Below the pieces are notes generated by a model, which was not told the origin of the DNA, did not search any database, and worked only from the letters and a program-made list of their open reading frames with translations. A stretch of DNA of 64,000 nt. Origin: CAWAND01 sp963727915. GTDB lineage: Bacteria > Chloroflexota > Anaerolineae > Anaerolineales > E44-bin32. The DNA is taken from contig CAVSID010000001.1 of assembly GCA_963727915.1 (NCBI GenBank), forward strand, positions 682,001 to 746,000, written 5' to 3'. Within the stretch, counting starts at the first letter, position 1; every line of letters starts with the position of its first letter. The position numbers were made by a program, and so were the translations under genes. Shown piece by piece: positions 1 through 9,433 of this stretch.

Positions 1-501
1 AACAGCGCCCCGAGTACAGGTAATCCGTTGAAGGCCTGATTGAGAAATACTCCCACCGGCGCCACGACCAGGGGCAGAAAGACGAAGATCCCCCACAGGC
101 CGTAAATCACGCTGGGGATGGCCGCCAGCAACTCGACCATCCACCCCAACGGTATGCGCAGCCAGTTCGGCGCCAGTTCGGCCAGAAAGACGGCAATCCC
201 CAGGCTCATCGGCACCGCCAGAATCAAGGCGGCAAAGGACGTGATCAGGGTGCCGTAGATAAAGGGCCACGCATCGAACTCACCGCTGACAGGATTCCAG
301 GATGCGTCCAGCGTGGGACGGAGGAAGGCCCACCCAAAGGCCTGGCGTGAATCCGACGATGTCGGTCCAAAGCAGGATGGCGAAGCCGATCAACAGCAGC
401 AGACACGATGAGCGACTGAGGCCACGAGCAGCGCTGCGCCAGGGCAAGTCGCCATGGTCTAGGAGTTGGTTGAATTGCTTCAGCCAGACTGGGCGGTCCA
501 T
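1..501 (-). CDS. pstC: Phosphate ABC transporter permease PstC (partial, frameshifted)
   Basis: Inner-membrane permease of the high-affinity phosphate importer PstSCAB. The start at 501 gives MDRPVWLKQFNQLL, then a hydrophobic segment (CLLLLIGFAILLW). After a frame change near 340 the reading continues with SWNPVSGEFDAWPFIYGT, a string typical of PstC and PstA, and with VELLAAIPSVIYGLWGIF, the conserved permease loop before the EAA region. The C-terminal half is beyond the left edge. It lies downstream of pstS on the same strand, the usual order. Family assignment is secure; the frame break is probably a sequence error. Confidence 0.85.
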
Positions 502-555
502 CTCAGGTTATGCGCTCCCGGACCAACGAAACTTGCGTGTGTAGAGGGCGGGCAC

Positions 556-589
556 GTGGAGGGGCCGGCGAAAGCCACGGCCCCTCCAC
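556..589 (-). promoter_or_regulatory. Strong hairpin between pstS and pstC
   Basis: Perfect 12-bp inverted repeat: GTGGAGGGGCCG at 556-567 and CGGCCCCTCCAC at 578-589, with a 10-nt loop. It sits in the 129-bp gap between the pstS stop and the pstC start. No T-run follows on the minus strand, so it is more likely an RNA-stabilising or partial-termination hairpin that keeps binding protein expression above permease expression than a full terminator. The structure is seen directly; its role is inferred. Confidence 0.6.
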
Positions 590-630
590 AGGTCCCATTG
601 CCGGAGTGTATATGTTTTCAGACGACAGAG

Positions 631-1765
631 CTAACTCCCCGTTGCCGGCATGACGGCACTGCCGTCGCATGTCACCTGCGCCCAGCTTGTCCAGAACCTG
701 GCGCGCACAGTATCCGGGAGAACGGCGTACCCCAGATCGGCGGCTCGCTTGGCGGCGCCGGGATCGGTCAGGGTCCAGTCGATGTACTCGAGCAGCTTCT
801 TGTCCTTGACACAGTCCCCGCTCCATCTGGGTGTGCAGCACCAGGTAGGTGTAGCCGGCGATCGGCCAGGACTGCGCGTCCGGGGCCATCGACGATGACC
901 GTCGTTAGTTCAGGGGTGAAGGCGTCGGCGAAGTCTGCCATGGCCGACTGCAGAGTGTCGGCCGTGGCGTCGAGTGTGCTGCCGGCCTTGTTCTGCAGCT
1001 GGGCGTGAGGGATCTTGTTGGACACGGCGTAGGAGAGCTCGACATACCCGACGAGTTGGGGGTGTTCTGGACGGCAGCTGCTACGCCCTGGTTGCCCTTG
1101 CCGCCGATGCCGTTGCCGTCCTTGTCGACGGGCCACTCGACCGACGGGCCGAAGCCGACATTGTCCGCCCAGTCCTGGCTGACGGAGGCAAGGAAGCGGG
1201 TGAAGATCTCGGTCGTGCCGGAGCCGTCCGAGCGGTGGACAGCGGTGATGGCTGGCATTCGGGAGCTTGCTGGCCACAGCCGGGTTCAGGGCCGTGATGG
1301 CCGGATCGTTCCACTTGGTGATCGAGCCGTCGTAGATTCCAACCATGACGTCGCGGCTGAAGACCAGGGGCGGGTCGTCGGCCGCCAATCCATCGATGTT
1401 GTAGATCATGACTTCGGCGCCGGCCACGGCCGGGTACATCTGAAGATCCTTGCCGGCGTCGTATTCGGCCTGGGTAAGCAAGGAGTTCGGAGCCAGCGAA
1501 ATCGACGGTGCCATCGACGATGGCTTTCTTGCCGCCGCCCGAGCCGATGCCCTGGTAGTTGACGCTGACGGAGGGGTCGACATACTGATAAGCGTAGGTC
1601 CACTCGGTGTAGACCGGAAGCGGGAAAGTGGCGCCCGCCCCATTGATCTGCACCGATCCCGCCGGAAGATCGCCGGAGGGCTTGTGCTCCCGAACCGCCG
1701 CCACAGGCCGAAAGGGCCAGGCCCAGAATCAGGCTGCCCAACAAGGCGCGTCGAATGGATTGCAT
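631..1765 (-). CDS. pstS: Phosphate-binding lipoprotein PstS (multiple frameshifts)
   Basis: Extracytoplasmic phosphate receptor of the Pst importer. The start at 1765 gives a lipoprotein signal, MQSIRRALLGSLILGLALSA, followed by the lipobox Cys. Family motifs follow in order: GAGATFPLPVYTEW, NYQGIGSGGGKKAI, TVDFAGSE, IYDGSITKWNDPAI, VHRSDGSGTTEIFTRFL and LVGYVELSYA. About 378 residues in total, normal for PstS. The motifs lie in different frames, requiring about six single-base frame changes (near 1700, 1480, 1262, 1065, 890 and 820). Each domain is intact, so the gene is probably functional and the breaks are errors. It is preceded by a PHO-box promoter at 1811-1865. Confidence 0.9.
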
Positions 1766-1810
1766 GGCCGTCTTCTTCTCCTTGGAAGCTGACGATGGAA
1801 ACATGCGACC

Positions 1811-1865
1811 AGTGTAGGAGCGGAGGTTTAATCGGACGTCAAGAGGGGGTTAAGGCTCCTTAACC
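1811..1865 (-). promoter_or_regulatory. PHO-box-like promoter of pstS
   Basis: On the minus strand four TTAA/TTGA tetramers start at 1863, 1853, 1842 and 1831, a spacing of 10, 11 and 11 bp. This is the phased direct-repeat layout of PhoB/PhoP operators. The first two form an inverted repeat, GGTTAAGG and CCTTAACC, separated by 2 bp. A possible -10, TACACT, is at 1816-1811. The phoBR genes lie immediately upstream, which supports autoregulated phosphate control. The spacing is seen; binding by PhoB is inferred. Confidence 0.6.
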
Positions 1866-1867
1866 AA

Positions 1868-1894
1868 CGCACCTGCCTGAATTCGGCAGGTGCG
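1868..1894. terminator. Hairpin between phoR and pstS
   Basis: Perfect 10-bp stem: CGCACCTGCC at 1868-1877 and GGCAGGTGCG at 1885-1894, loop TGAATTC. It lies between the phoR stop and the PHO box. It could end phoBR transcripts and insulate the pst promoter. The T-rich tail on the minus strand is weak (TTGGTT), so terminator activity is uncertain. Confidence 0.45.
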
Positions 1895-2242
1895 ATAGGG
1901 GAAGGAGGAGAGAACGACGCATGCGGCCGCAAAACCGCTCCGAGCGAGGGGCTCCGCCCGCTTTCTACCGTCACATTGAGACATGCGGTCGGGCTTTTTC
2001 AGACCCGACTCCGGCCGGCCTTGCACATACCTCACAAAACCTTCGAAGTCCATTTCCGGCCGGGCCCCGGCTCACGCCGTGAGCGCAAGTTCATCCCATC
2101 TTGCATTGCGGGCGGGCCACCCTTCGGCTTGTGCTCGACGCCGTCTGTGGCGAGATCGGTCTGTGTCGGCGCAAGCCTCGTCGGCTCTCGTTGTACGCTA
2201 TTCATCATAGGACGATCTTCTTTCGGATGCCTTAAGGGGAGA
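1895..2242. other. Non-coding spacer between pst promoter and phoR
   Basis: About 350 bp without a convincing gene. It contains a short hairpin (GTCGGG at 1988-1993 pairing with CCCGAC at 2004-2009) but no recognised RNA gene, repeat family or promoter. Short open frames here lack family-like composition. Confidence 0.4.
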
Positions 2243-3440
2243 TCAAGGCTGGATTAAGCCTTGCTGAGCACAGAAGCGACCACTCAGGCCGCCTGAAACC
2301 TGCAAGTGGAAGGCTGCCCCGTTCTCGGGCGGTCGGCGGTTCTCCGCCCAGATGCGGCCGCCATGCGCTTCCATAATGTGGCGGGCGATGGCCAAGCCCA
2401 GCCCCGTGCCGGGCGTGCCGCGGGCTTGATCGCTGCGGTAGAAACGCTCGAAGATGCGGTTGAGATCCTGAGGCGCTAATCCGGGACCTTCGTCTTCGAC
2501 TGTCAGGCAGACATCGCCATCCTCCGGCTCTGGCGCTAAGCCAGATCGTGCCCCCCTCCGGGGAGAACTTTATGGCGTTGTGCAGCACATTGACCAGGCC
2601 GCGAACGGCGCGCTCTTCGTCCGACCAGTACCCGCAGTGACGTGCGAGTTCACGAATCTCGACCTCGATGCGGCGCCGGTCGGCCTGATCCTTGAAGTCG
2701 GGACGCAGCCTCTTGAGCAGCGCCCCGGCGTCGACGGGCCTGAGGCGAACGACCTCGTGCCCGACTCGATCGCCGCCAGGTCCAGCATCTCCTGCACCAT
2801 GGTCTGCAGCACATCGACCTGATCCAATATCTTGTCGATCAGATTGGCGCGCCACCTCTGGGTCCTTTCCTGGAGGACCGGAGAGGGTCTCGGCCAGCAA
2901 GCGCAGGGATGTCAGCGGCGTGCGCAGTTCGTGGGAGAGGTTGCTGACCAGGTCCTGCCGGGCGCGGTTGAGACGAATGAGTTCGGTGGTCTCGTTGAGA
3001 CGCCAGGACGACGCCACCTTCGAAGCGCACACAGCGCAGGTCGAAGGAGCGGTTGTCCCGACGAAAGCCGCCTTCCTGGACCTCGCCGACGGGCGTCTCC
3101 AGGCCCTGGCGGGCCAGCTCCTCCAGTTCCACAGCCCGGGTGAACCGCATCAGCGATTGACCGACGCCTTCTCCCCGAAGAAGGTCTCGGCAACCCGGGC
3201 TGGCGTAGGTGACCATCAGATCGTCGTCCAGGATCATGATCAAGATCGTGGGTTGCCTGACCGACGCGCTCCAGTTGCCGCCGTTGGCGGTCGAGTTGGC
3301 GTAGGTGCGTTTCGGCGAGCTGCTGGTCGTGTTGCAGCGCATCGGCCTGGCCCAGCCGGCGCCGCCGCTCACGCTGCCAGAGCGGCAGCCAAGGCCAACG
3401 ACTGCGCCGGCCAGGACGATGATGATCCCAGGTTTCCACG
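2243..3440 (-). CDS. phoR: Phosphate regulon sensor histidine kinase PhoR (frameshifted)
   Basis: Membrane sensor kinase that phosphorylates PhoB. One N-terminal transmembrane segment (IIIVLAGAVVGLG) is followed by a charged linker, a PAS-like segment (ILIMILDDDLMVTYASPG), the HisKA H-box LVSNLSHELRTPLTSLRLL with the phospho-accepting His, an N-box region (LVNVLHNAIKFSPEGGTIWL), a G1 box (VEDEGPGLAPQDLNRIFERF) and a G2 box (GTGLGLAIARHIMEAHGG). These pieces sit in alternating frames, implying five or six single-base breaks. The gene follows phoB directly and the start is at about 3440, although frame breaks obscure the exact codon. No periplasmic domain is evident, as in other PhoR proteins. 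Confidence 0.85.
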
Positions 3441-4124
3441 TTATCCTTCGAAGCGGTAGCCCACGCCCCGCACCGTGGTGATTCGGTGCGGGTCGGAGGG
3501 GTCGGCTTCGATCTTCTGCCGCAGCCAGCGGATGTGGACATCGACGGTGCCGGGCGTCGCCAACGTAGTCATCGCCCCACACACTGGCCAGCAGAAAGTC
3601 CCGCGTCAGTACGGCATCCTTGTTGCGCATCAGGGTCGCCAAGCAATTCGAATTCGCGCGGCGCCAACTGCAACTCTCTACCTGTCCAGAACCACCCGCC
3701 GGGAGACCAGATCGAGCGTCAGGTCGCCGGAATGAAATGTCGCTCGGCGGGCGGCGGATCGGTCTTGCCCTCGCCGCAGGGCGGCCCGGATCCGAGCCAG
3801 GAGCTCACCCAGGGAGAACGGCTTCACCACGTAATCGTCGGCCCCGGTTTCCAAACCGACGATCTTGTCCGTCTCGGTTCCTCGCGCTGTCAGCAGGATC
3901 ACTGGTACCCGGGATTCTCGCCGCAGGATTCGCAGCAGGGTTAGGCCATCGAGCTTGGGGAGCATGACGTCCAGCACCACCAAGTCGGGGCCAATCCGCC
4001 GCGCCTTCTCCAGGGCCAGCTCGCCGTCCTCGGCCGTCTCTACTTCATAACCCTCCGACCGCAGATTGAGCGCCAGCGTTTCTCGGACGGTGGGATCGTC
4101 TTCGACGATCAGGAGTTTGGTCAC
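3441..4124 (-). CDS. phoB: Phosphate regulon response regulator PhoB (frameshifted C-terminus)
   Basis: OmpR/PhoB-family response regulator. The receiver domain is intact: acidic pocket E8-D9-D10, phospho-acceptor D52 in LVVLDVMLPK, T/A switch region LLTARG and conserved Lys in DDYVVKPFS. The C-terminal winged helix is split over two or three frames (breaks near 3685, 3640 and 3560) but readable: LTRDFLLASVWGDDYVGDA, then DVHIRWLRQKIEADPSDP and VRGVGYRFEG before the stop at 3441. It lies upstream of phoR on the same strand and likely binds the PHO box ahead of pstS. Confidence 0.9.
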
Positions 4125-4146
4125 GCGCTCGATTATAGCCGCGGCC

Positions 4147-4656
4147 TTATGCCCTCGTTTGACGGTTGCCGTTGAATGGCTCGTACTGCCGCCCTCCGGC
4201 TTGGGTCAACGTCGGGGCCGGACCCGGCCAGCAATCGTACGCTGGCCACCCAGGATAAGCTGCGGCCACTGCCCGATCCGAAGCTCCGACCTGACGAACG
4301 GTGGCTCGAATGTCAGCGGACTGCCGTAGGGCATCCATCGGGCGGAATGAACGAAGATCAAACCCCGGCCAATTCCTGCCTTTTCGACCGGCGTCAGTGC
4401 TGCCTGCGAAATACCGTACAACCCATGCAGACTGCCAAGGCGAGTCGGCCATGTTGAACACCACATCGGCCGCTACCAACAGGCAAACCAACCCAATTGT
4501 GACCAACCGACGAGCGCTGCTTGCCCGCGAAGCTCCTTTGTGAAGCCCGCCGCCCACCCACACAATCCCCGCCGCGCTGATGACCATCAATCCCGGCAAA
4601 ACGGCGTGGGGGCCGAGAAGCCAACGGCCGTTCCAGCACCGGCCATACGCCCCCAC
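4147..4656 (-). CDS. Hypothetical membrane protein, frameshifted, possibly truncated
   Basis: Begins four bases after the nucleotidase stop and ends 22 bp before phoB, so it probably shares that transcript. Two hydrophobic segments are visible (LPGLMVISAAGIVWVGG and RLVTIGLVCLLVAADVVF). After a break near 4420 the sensible frame changes to LTPVEKAGIGRGLIFVHSAR and WMPYGSPLTFEPPFV, and near 4245 it changes back to YDCWPGPAPTLTQAGG. This resembles the soluble C-terminal tail of polytopic membrane glycosyltransferase-like proteins, but the usual long transmembrane part is missing. It may be a remnant or part of a larger misassembled gene. Function unknown. Confidence 0.45.
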   Translation of the reverse strand: MGAYGRCWNGRWLLGPHAVLPGLMVISAAGIVWVGGGLHKGASRASSARRLVTIGLVCLLVAADVVFNMADSPWQSAWVVRYFAGSTDAGRKGRNWPGFDLRSFRPMDALRQSADIRATVRQVGASDRAVAAAYPGWPAYDCWPGPAPTLTQAGGRQYEPFNGNRQTRA

Positions 4657-4659
4657 AGG

Positions 4660-5684
4660 TCAGGGGGGGCGATCGGCGTCAACGCTGGCCAGCGCTTTCA
4701 GGGCGGCGGCATGCAGCCTTTGGTTGGAAACCAGCACGCCCACATTGCGGGCCAACGTCTTTCCGGCCGAGAAGTCTAGCTCGGCCCCGCGCAAATCCGA
4801 GACCTGGCCGCCCGCTTCCTCGACGATGAGCGAGCCCGCCGCCTGGTCCCAGATCTTCTCGCGGTAGTCTGGCTTCTTCGGCGACAGTAGGCGGAAGATC
4901 AACTCGCCCTGGCCGTTGGCCAGCGCCGCATACTTGGCCTGGCTGTCCATGCGCACCGGTGGCGCCGAAACCCCCAGCGCGTTTTCCAGCGCCCGGAGTT
5001 GCTCCAGGTTGGTATGCCCGGCCTCGACCGAGGCCAGCAGCCGCGCCTCAGCCGGGTCGGCGCAATCCGAAACGTGCAGTCGCATTAGGTCGTCCGACTC
5101 AAGCGAGCCGCCCCATGCCCCCGCGCCACGCACCGCCACGGCCATCGAACCGCCCGATCCAGGATCGTCGTCCGCCGGTCTAAAAGCCAATCTCGGGCAG
5201 GCCAGGGCTGCCACGCGGACCACGCCATCCTCGATCAGGGCCAGTGCAACCACCCAGTGTTCGTGGCGCAGGAAGCCGGCCGTGCCGTCAACCGGATCCA
5301 GGGTCCAGAATCGTTGGGCCGGCTCCCCTTGGCCGCGATCGATCCAGACTTCGACCTGCCTTTCTGTCGCTTCGCCGATGGTGGCGGCCACGTGTCGGGT
5401 GACGGCCGCGCGCACCGCCTCCGCCTGCTCCTCCTTTGCAGCGAGTGGCTCGACTCCTCGGCCACCAAAGGATCATCGGGGAATGTGGTTTCTAGTTGAC
5501 GGCTGACCAACGCCTGGCAGGCGAAGTCGGCAACGGTCACCGGCGAGCGGTCGTCCTTGATCAACTCCGGTGTGACCATGGCCGCCTGCACCCGCATACC
5601 CAGGCGGGCGGCGTCTCGAACGGCCGACAGTGCGAAACGGCTCTCGGCATGATAGGTATCGAAGATCGGCGGCAAGCGTCGCAC
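4660..5684 (-). CDS. 3'(2'),5'-bisphosphate nucleotidase, HAL2/CysQ-type (frameshifted)
   Basis: Inositol-monophosphatase-fold, Mg-dependent, lithium-sensitive phosphatase. HAL2/SAL1-type enzymes remove the 3'-phosphate of PAP/PAPS to recycle the product of sulfate activation. Seen: the HAL2-like N-terminus FDTYHAESRFALSAVRDA, LIKDDRSPVTVADFACQALV, FPDDPLVAEE, and after a break near 5420 the metal motif FWTLDPVDGTAGFLR and the second metal motif KIWDQAAGSLIVEEAGG. About 341 residues, normal for the HAL2 branch. The start at 5684 is GTG directly after a GAGGAG ribosome site; a TTG four codons downstream is an alternative. Exact substrate within the superfamily is inferred. Confidence 0.8.
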
Positions 5685-5727
5685 CTCCTCGGGCCTCTGG
5701 CGTTGATGTGTAGTTTACAATCTTAGA

Positions 5728-7001
5728 ATGTTCTCACGCGAGCGAACTCCACGGACTCTGGCGGCTTCATTGGCCGTGCCACTCTTGATTGGCTGCGCCT
5801 TTGTCAGTCAAACGGTCACGGCGCCACTAGCCACCGAAGAACGCAACCCGGAATTTCCCGTGCCAGCCTGTCCACCCCTGACCGATACACCGCTTCCCGC
5901 AACGCAAGGTCCTTCCCCGACACCGCCGCTGATCTCCGGCCTGCCGGACTCGGCCTCGGCGGCATGGCAAAGCGGTGGTCACCGGGCTGGCCAGCCCGGT
6001 GGATGTCGAGACGCCCGGCGACGGACGGCTGTTCATCGTTCAGCAGCCAGGTACGATCGTGATCTACGAGAATGGACAGGTCCAAGGGAAGCCCTTCTTG
6101 GACCTGCGGGATCGGGTCAACACCGACGGCCTCGAACGGGGCCTGCTCGGCCTGGCATTCGACCCCGACTTCGCTCAGTCCGGCTATTTCTATGTCGATT
6201 ACACCGGGGCAGGAGGCGACACTTTTGTGTCCCGCTTCCACGTCGACCCCGGCACTAACCAGGCCGATCCATCGAGCGAGCACAATCTGCTGCACATCCA
6301 GCAGCCTTACGCCAACCACAATGGGGGGCACCTGGCCTTCGGTCCCGATGGGTACTTGTACGTCGGTATGGGCGACGGCGGCTCGGCCGGAGACCCTCAC
6401 AGGCAATGGACAGGACCTGGGCGTGCTGCTCGGCAAGCTGCTGCGGATCGACGTCCATGACGGCGATCCTTACGCCATCCCGCCGGACAATCCCTTCGTG
6501 GACCAACCCGACGCCAGGCCCGAGATCTGGGCTTATGGGCTGCGCAACCCGTGGCGCTTTTCCTTTGACTCGACCACAGGCGATCTCTACATCGGCGACG
6601 TGGGCCAGAGCCGATGGGAAGAAATCGACTTCCAGCCGGCAGGTGACACCGGCGGCCACAACTATGGTTGGTCCATTCGTGAAGGATTTCACGAATACAA
6701 GGGGCAGGCGGACGGCCTGACTGATCCGGTGGCCGAGTACAGCCACAGCGACGGCTGCTCGGTCACTGGCGGGGTGGTCGTGCGCGACCCGGCCCTATCG
6801 AGCTGGCAGGGGGTCTATCTGTACGGCGATTTCTGCTCGGGCTCGGTCTGGGGGTTGCGGCGTCAGCCTGACGGAAGCTGGTTGAACGATCGGCTCTTTC
6901 AGACCTCAGCCGCCATCAGCGGCTTTGGCGTCGACGCTGGCGGCAACGTCTATCTGGTTGACCGCAACGGTGGGCTGTACCAACTGGTTCCGGCCGGCTA
7001 G
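5728..7001 (+). CDS. PQQ-dependent soluble aldose sugar dehydrogenase-like lipoprotein (frameshifted)
   Basis: Six-bladed beta-propeller of the glucose/sorbosone dehydrogenase family (YliI/sGDH type), which oxidises aldoses with PQQ outside the membrane. The signal peptide LAASLAVPLLIGC has a lipobox Cys, followed by a Thr/Pro-rich linker. Family strings: GLASPVDVETPGDGRLFIVQ, GLLGLAFDPDFAQSGYFYV, YANHNGGHLAFGPDGYLYV with the catalytic-type His, GNGQDLGVLLGKLLRIDVH, AYGLRNPWRFSFDSTTGDLY and NYGWSIREG. Breaks occur near 5965 and 6400. The start lies six bases after a TACAAT -10-like hexamer without a ribosome site, so the mRNA may be leaderless. Its stop overlaps that of the convergent neighbour. 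Confidence 0.82.
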
Positions 7002-7974
7002 CGAACCACGAGATAGATCGCTACGGCTCCCAAACCCAAACCGATGATGGCACTGAAAGCCAGGCCGGCCGTAAGCACCCACACGGCCAGCGTCTGACGC
7101 CACGGCTTGCGCTGGCCCTCTCCCCGGCTGGGCCGACGATCGATCCAAACCCCGCCCCATGGCGCTGAAGAACAACACCAGAAGCGCCAGCAGGACCAGA
7201 CTGAGCAGCGCCGCCGGCGTAAAGACCAACCCCAACCGGATGAACGCCTCCTGAGTCAGCCGGGCCAGTAGCCTGGCAAAACGATCCGGCGCGGCGGCAA
7301 AGATCGCCAAAGCTGTCAGTGACAGGCCGAGCATGGGCAGGGCTGCGATCAGCGTCGCCACGGCGCCGATGCGAGCCGCTTGTCGTTGGTCCGGCGCATA
7401 GCCCGGCTTGCGCAGCCCGAGCCCGCAGCGCCATCACGGCCAGGGCGACCAGCAGCGCCAGCAAGGCCCAGGGTGCGGATTCGAAAACAGGTGCCAGGAT
7501 AGCGATCGCCAGGGAGCGGCGCCAGCAGGGCCTGCCAGCGGCCGGGTGACACGAAGGCCATCAGCCGCGCTCCGACCGAGGCGATGAACAGCAGCCCGAC
7601 CGGCGGCAGCAGCCAGGTGGCCGTGATGCCCAGGCGAGATCGCTGCGGCCGGGATGGCGTCTGCACCGGACGGGGGACTGGTGTTTCGGGGCGCTCCAGT
7701 GCATATAAGCGCGGCCAGGATCACGATCCCCAGCAACGTGGCCGGCGCAAACACCAGCATCGAGCGGATGACCTCCTCGCCCGGCAGCTGGGCCAGCAAT
7801 CGGCCAAAACGCGTCGGGCGCTGCGTAGAAGACGGCCAGTGCCGCCACAGAGAGCAGCAGCATGGGTACCGTCGGCACGAGCACGGCGGCCGGCTGCCCA
7901 GCGCGTGTAGCGGCGGCCAGCGGAGGCGTCTCGGGTGGGATGGTGCTCTGGGGGTCGGTTGCGTTCGGTGGCAC
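6998..7974 (-). CDS. Membrane protein with three tandem homologous units (frameshifted)
   Basis: No known family recognised. The protein holds three related units of about 95 residues, each a pair of transmembrane helices around an amphipathic stretch: MLLLSVAALAVFYAAPDAF with VIRSMLVFAPATLLGIVIL; LLFIASVGARLMAFVSPGRW with SAPWALLALLVALAVM; and MLGLSLTALAIFAAAPDRF with FIRLGLVFTPAALLSLVLLA. A last helix (FSAIIGLGLGAVAIYLVV) precedes the stop. Breaks near 7800, 7600, 7450 and 7160 split the frames. The start at 7974 or 7978 overlaps the stop of the upstream lipoprotein gene (ATGA), suggesting translational coupling and a shared envelope role. Confidence 0.6.
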
Positions 7975-8795
7975 TCATGGCTGCAGCCTCACATCTACAC
8001 TTGCCAGGTGGGTATCGCCGCCAAAAGCAGGGCTCACGTCGCGCACCACCACCCGCCCCGTCCCGGGCTGGTCGAGCATGTAGCTCAGGTCGGCCTCGAA
8101 CGGTCCGGGCTGGCCCAGGTCGGGCGCGTTGACGATCACCGGTTCTTCGGCCAACTGGTTACCCTTCGGCATCATACAGGTCGATCACCAGGGTCTGCTC
8201 GAAGCCGGCCAGGCCAAAGCCGGCGACGTGCAGATTGCCTCCGTTGACCACGGCTCCGGCCAGCGGCTGGTGGATGACGATCTGCTCCGGGTGGGGCGCG
8301 GCGGGGTGCACGTCGGGCGATCCACCCGGCGCCAGGTGCACGCCGACCGACGCCAGATGTGTCACGCCTCCGTCCCGCGGGCTTGTGGCGAACACCTGCA
8401 GGAAGGCCTGCCGCGGCTGGACGACATTGAATGGGAGGTCAACCTCGAAGGGACCGCGCTGCCCGGCGTCGGCCCGGATGCTGGCGACAAGCGATGCCAA
8501 CTGGGTGCCATCGTCCGCCAGCAGTCTGACCGCCAGCGTCTGCTCGAAGGCCGGATTGGCCATGCCCTGGAGGTGGATGGGGCTGGTCAGGCGCGAGCCC
8601 GGCCCGGGCGACAGGATCAGGATGCGCCTCGTCCGGGAGGTTGGTCGGCGACCGTGTCGGTCGCGCCAGCGGCCTCGTCGCTGACGCCGTCGGCGGTGCC
8701 GGGGCCGGGCCACAGGCGATCAGGCCCAGCGTCAGGCTGATCCCCGCGACCAGCCGCGCCAATTCGACGGACCGGAAGCGGCGGGAAGCATGCAT
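7975..8795 (-). CDS. Lipoprotein with two Gmad2 immunoglobulin-like domains (frameshifted)
   Basis: The signal LVAGISLTLGLIAC has a lipobox Cys, followed by a short Pro/Thr-rich linker with one or two frame breaks near 8640-8690. Two Gmad2-type domains follow (a fold known from spore-germination and secreted lipoproteins). The first runs from ILSPGPGSRLTSPIHLQGMA through FEQTLAVRLLADDGTQLA to VTHLASVGVHLAP. The second runs from IVIHQPLAGAVVNGGNLHVA through FEQTLVIDLYDAEGNQLAEE to THLASVDVRLQP. The repeated strings FEQTL and THLASV show an internal duplication. Extracytoplasmic, ligand unknown. Its stop overlaps the next gene's start. Confidence 0.72.
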
Positions 8796-8824
8796 GTTCC
8801 AAGTCTACCCGCCCCAACCACCCT

Positions 8825-8853
8825 TTGACAGACGAACATATGTTCTATATAAT
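8825..8853 (+). promoter_or_regulatory. Consensus promoter containing a LexA-type box
   Basis: TTGACA at 8825-8830 and TATAAT at 8848-8853, spaced by exactly 17 bp: a perfect sigma-70-type promoter. Inside the spacer lies GAACATATGTTC (8834-8845). The extended site CGAACATATGTTCT matches 13 of 14 positions of the Bacillus-type LexA operator CGAACRNRYGTTYC. A repressor there would block RNA polymerase. The match is seen; LexA use of this motif in this lineage is inferred. Confidence 0.7.
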
Positions 8854-8909
8854 GAGAAGCAACCGCAGCCCGTGCCGGCGCGGCGTGACATCCTTGGCCA
8901 GGAGGTAAT

Positions 8910-9348
8910 GTGGGACTTTTCGGGCGGTTGCGCGGCCAACGGGACGGCGACAGCGGTCCGTTGGCCGACGCGTTCGATGAACGAGCCGGGCTCCAGCTTG
9001 AGCTCGATCCGGAGCTGAGCGCCCGCTTGCGGCAGGCAGCCGAGCGGCGCGGCCGCCATCCCCGGGCCCTGGTCCACGATCTACTGGTTGACGGCCTCGA
9101 GCAGGCGCTGCGCCGCCGCCAGGCCCAGGCCGTGCTCGACCAACTCACGCCGCGCCAGCAGCAGGTCGCCAAGCTGACCACCCGCGGCTACACCAACCAC
9201 CAGATCGCCGAGGCGCTGGTGGTCTCACCCGGAGACGGTCAAGACCCACATCCGCCACGTACTGGAGCGGTTCGACGTCGCCAGCAAGGCCGACCTGCGC
9301 GTTTTGCTGCTCGATCTCAAGATCCGCTGGTGGGAGGTCGATTCCTGA
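8910..9348 (+). CDS. Small LuxR-type HTH regulator (one frameshift)
   Basis: About 146 residues. The start is GTG at 8910 after AGGAGG (8900-8905). The N-terminal part (LELDPELSARLRQAAERRG followed by HPRALVHDLLVDGLEQAL) resembles a ribbon-helix-helix or short dimerisation segment. The C-terminal part is a GerE/LuxR helix-turn-helix: LTPRQQQVAKLTTRGYTNHQ, IAEALVVS, and after one extra C near 9231 the recognition helix ETVKTHIRHVLERFDVASKA. There is no receiver or ligand domain. The LexA-box promoter suggests damage-responsive expression. Family sure, targets unknown. Confidence 0.75.
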
Positions 9349-9433
9349 CCGGCCATCGCTTGACAGGCTCACCCACGCGGGTATCCTCACAATGGGCCGG
9401 AACCGGGCCATTCGCCCTGTGCGGCCCCAAACC

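Noticed and set aside
6676..6695. TTCGTGAA-GGAT-TTCACGAA palindrome resembling the Rex/CRP-type motif
   Set aside because: It is within conserved coding sequence of the sugar dehydrogenase (NYGWSIREGFHE) and is explained by codons.
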